Assembly: GCA_016708905.1 (NCBI GenBank)
Contig: JADJEV010000001.1
Coordinates: 682,001 to 746,000, forward strand
Source of the DNA: Candidatus Methylophosphatis roskildensis
Lineage (GTDB): Bacteria > Pseudomonadota > Gammaproteobacteria > Burkholderiales > Rhodocyclaceae
DNA: 64,000 bases
Reading direction: 5' to 3'
Made by a program: the position numbers and the translations under genes. The notes below the pieces were generated by a model. It searched no databases and had not been told where the DNA came from. It saw only the letters and a list, made by a program, of their open reading frames with translations. Positions 58,724 to 64,000 of the stretch are shown here, piece by piece. Position 1 is the first letter of the stretch. The number at the start of each line of letters is the position of its first letter.

Positions 58724-58916
58724 CACGCCGTTCGAGCGCGAGGTTGCGTGGCGTTCACTGCTCGATCAAGGCCTGCCCGACCAGGAAGTCAGGAAGATTT
58801 CCGAATCGGCGTTCAAGGGCTGGGCGTGCGGCAGCGACGAATTTCTGACTTGGCTGGCGAATCGAACCGAGCGTCCGGTTGCGCCGCGTCCGCGTGGTAG
58901 GCCTCTCACTGGGTGA
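58400..58916 (+). pseudogene. C-terminal part of a REP-associated tyrosine transposase, fused to the dgt 3' end
   Basis: HVHILASPATAEGL (58407-58448, dgt frame) and, one frame shift later, MQSLGRRYVGWFNARHGRSG (from 58459), TLWEGRFRCAVIETEGYLLA and RYIELNPVRAGMVVRAGDYP are the second half of a RAYT enzyme. The catalytic HUH and N-terminal half are absent. The frame stays open to 58916. It lacks its own start and promoter. The junction with dgt at about 58350-58400 suggests an insertion or deletion event. Confidence 0.85.
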
Positions 58917-58934
58917 TTGGTGCCCGGCACCCGC

Positions 58935-59045
58935 AGCGTTTCATTGCCGACATCGCAGAACGCTGCGATGCACCACTTGACTCTGTCCCCATTAAAAACG
59001 CCCGGTTTCGGTGCGGCAAAAAAAAGAGTCTGACCCCATTTATTT
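58935..59045. repeat. RAYT-associated repeat-like sequence
   Basis: The stretch contains GACTCTGTCCCCATT and AGAGTCTGACCCCATTTATT, two related words typical of the flanks of REP-associated transposase genes in proteobacteria. A poly-A run lies between them. It separates the transposase remnant from gltB. Confidence 0.45.
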
Positions 59046-59111
59046 TGCCTTGAAAGCTGCGTTGCGCTGCATTACTGTAGGAGGCTCACGGTTCAAGTTC
59101 TGGAGATCTCG

Positions 59112-63856
<4,745 letters not shown>

Positions 63857-63894
63857 CCGGCTGCCGCAAAACGCGCGAACAGGAGCCATAGCAA

Positions 63895-64000
63895 ATGGGG
63901 AAAGTCACCGGTTTTCTTGAGTACGAACGTCTGGAAGAGGGCTATGAGCCCGTCGACAAGCGACTCAAGAGCTACAGGGAATTCGTGATCGGCCTGAAGG
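63895..64000 (+). CDS. gltD: Glutamate synthase small subunit, N-terminus (runs off window)
   Basis: ATG 63895 with AGGAG nine bases upstream begins MGKVTGFLEYERLEEGYEPV followed by DKRLKSYREFVIGL, the conserved N-terminus of GltD. Only 35 residues lie in the window. GltD supplies electrons from NADPH through FAD and Fe-S clusters to GltB. It lies 38 bases after gltB, the usual order. Confidence 0.92.
   Translation, partial: MGKVTGFLEYERLEEGYEPVDKRLKSYREFVIGLK

Overview
This is a high-GC bacterial chromosome segment, most likely from a betaproteobacterium. The main clue is the block mrcA <-> pilMNOPQ-aroK-aroB-dgt-gltB-gltD with cyaY <-> lptM-lysA beside it, an arrangement typical of Rhodocyclales and Burkholderiales. 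No rRNA, tRNA or CRISPR array was seen, and the genus cannot be fixed from this window.

Layout. Positions 1-4784 hold a glyoxylate/glycerate operon (hyi, glxR, glycerate 2-kinase, GlcG-like protein, pyruvate kinase) with ATGA-coupled genes. Positions 4881-8205 hold an orphan secreted-type metalloprotease-like protein and glycogen debranching enzyme GlgX. Positions 8492-13619 are the most unusual metabolic region. A decayed phosphofructokinase gene lies before a divergent membrane proton-pumping pyrophosphatase (hppA), and hppA is bracketed by two paralogous 254-residue proteins that I do not recognise. Positions 13628-17517 (minus strand) carry argS, a SPOR protein, dsbA and an SDR. Positions 17646-23172 carry ubiB, a sodium:solute symporter with a histidine-rich tail, lrgA/lrgB and a VanZ-like membrane protein. 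Positions 23233-28239 carry a nitronate monooxygenase-like gene, a formaldehyde-activating-enzyme homologue with an amber codon, hslR, a RegB/RegA-type redox two-component system, a PCu(A)C copper chaperone and a DsrE protein.

Positions 28803-40811 form an accessory island of elements inserted in elements. A RelA/SpoT-domain (alarmone synthetase-like) gene is split by an IS21-like 882-bp element and an IS4-type IS. Removing both, plus one copy of each target duplication, restores an exact 365-codon frame. Farther on, a group II intron inserted in a long direct repeat has its reverse-transcriptase gene split by an IS1634-type element and by a second, complete group II intron. Excision again restores an intact frame (445 codons). 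Two toxin-antitoxin pairs (HigBA-like and BrnTA-like) flank this complex.

Positions 40982-64000 return to core genes: an RND efflux pump and its adaptor, lysA, lptM, cyaY, mrcA, pilMNOPQ, aroK, aroB, dgt (3' end replaced by part of a REP-associated transposase), gltB and the start of gltD.

Many housekeeping genes (lrgB, lysA, mrcA, pilN, pilO, pilQ, gltB) carry single-base frameshifts, many of them in short homopolymers. I read these as mostly sequencing or assembly errors and annotate each gene across the shift. This also means that the damaged pfk and fae-like genes should be treated as provisional pseudogenes.
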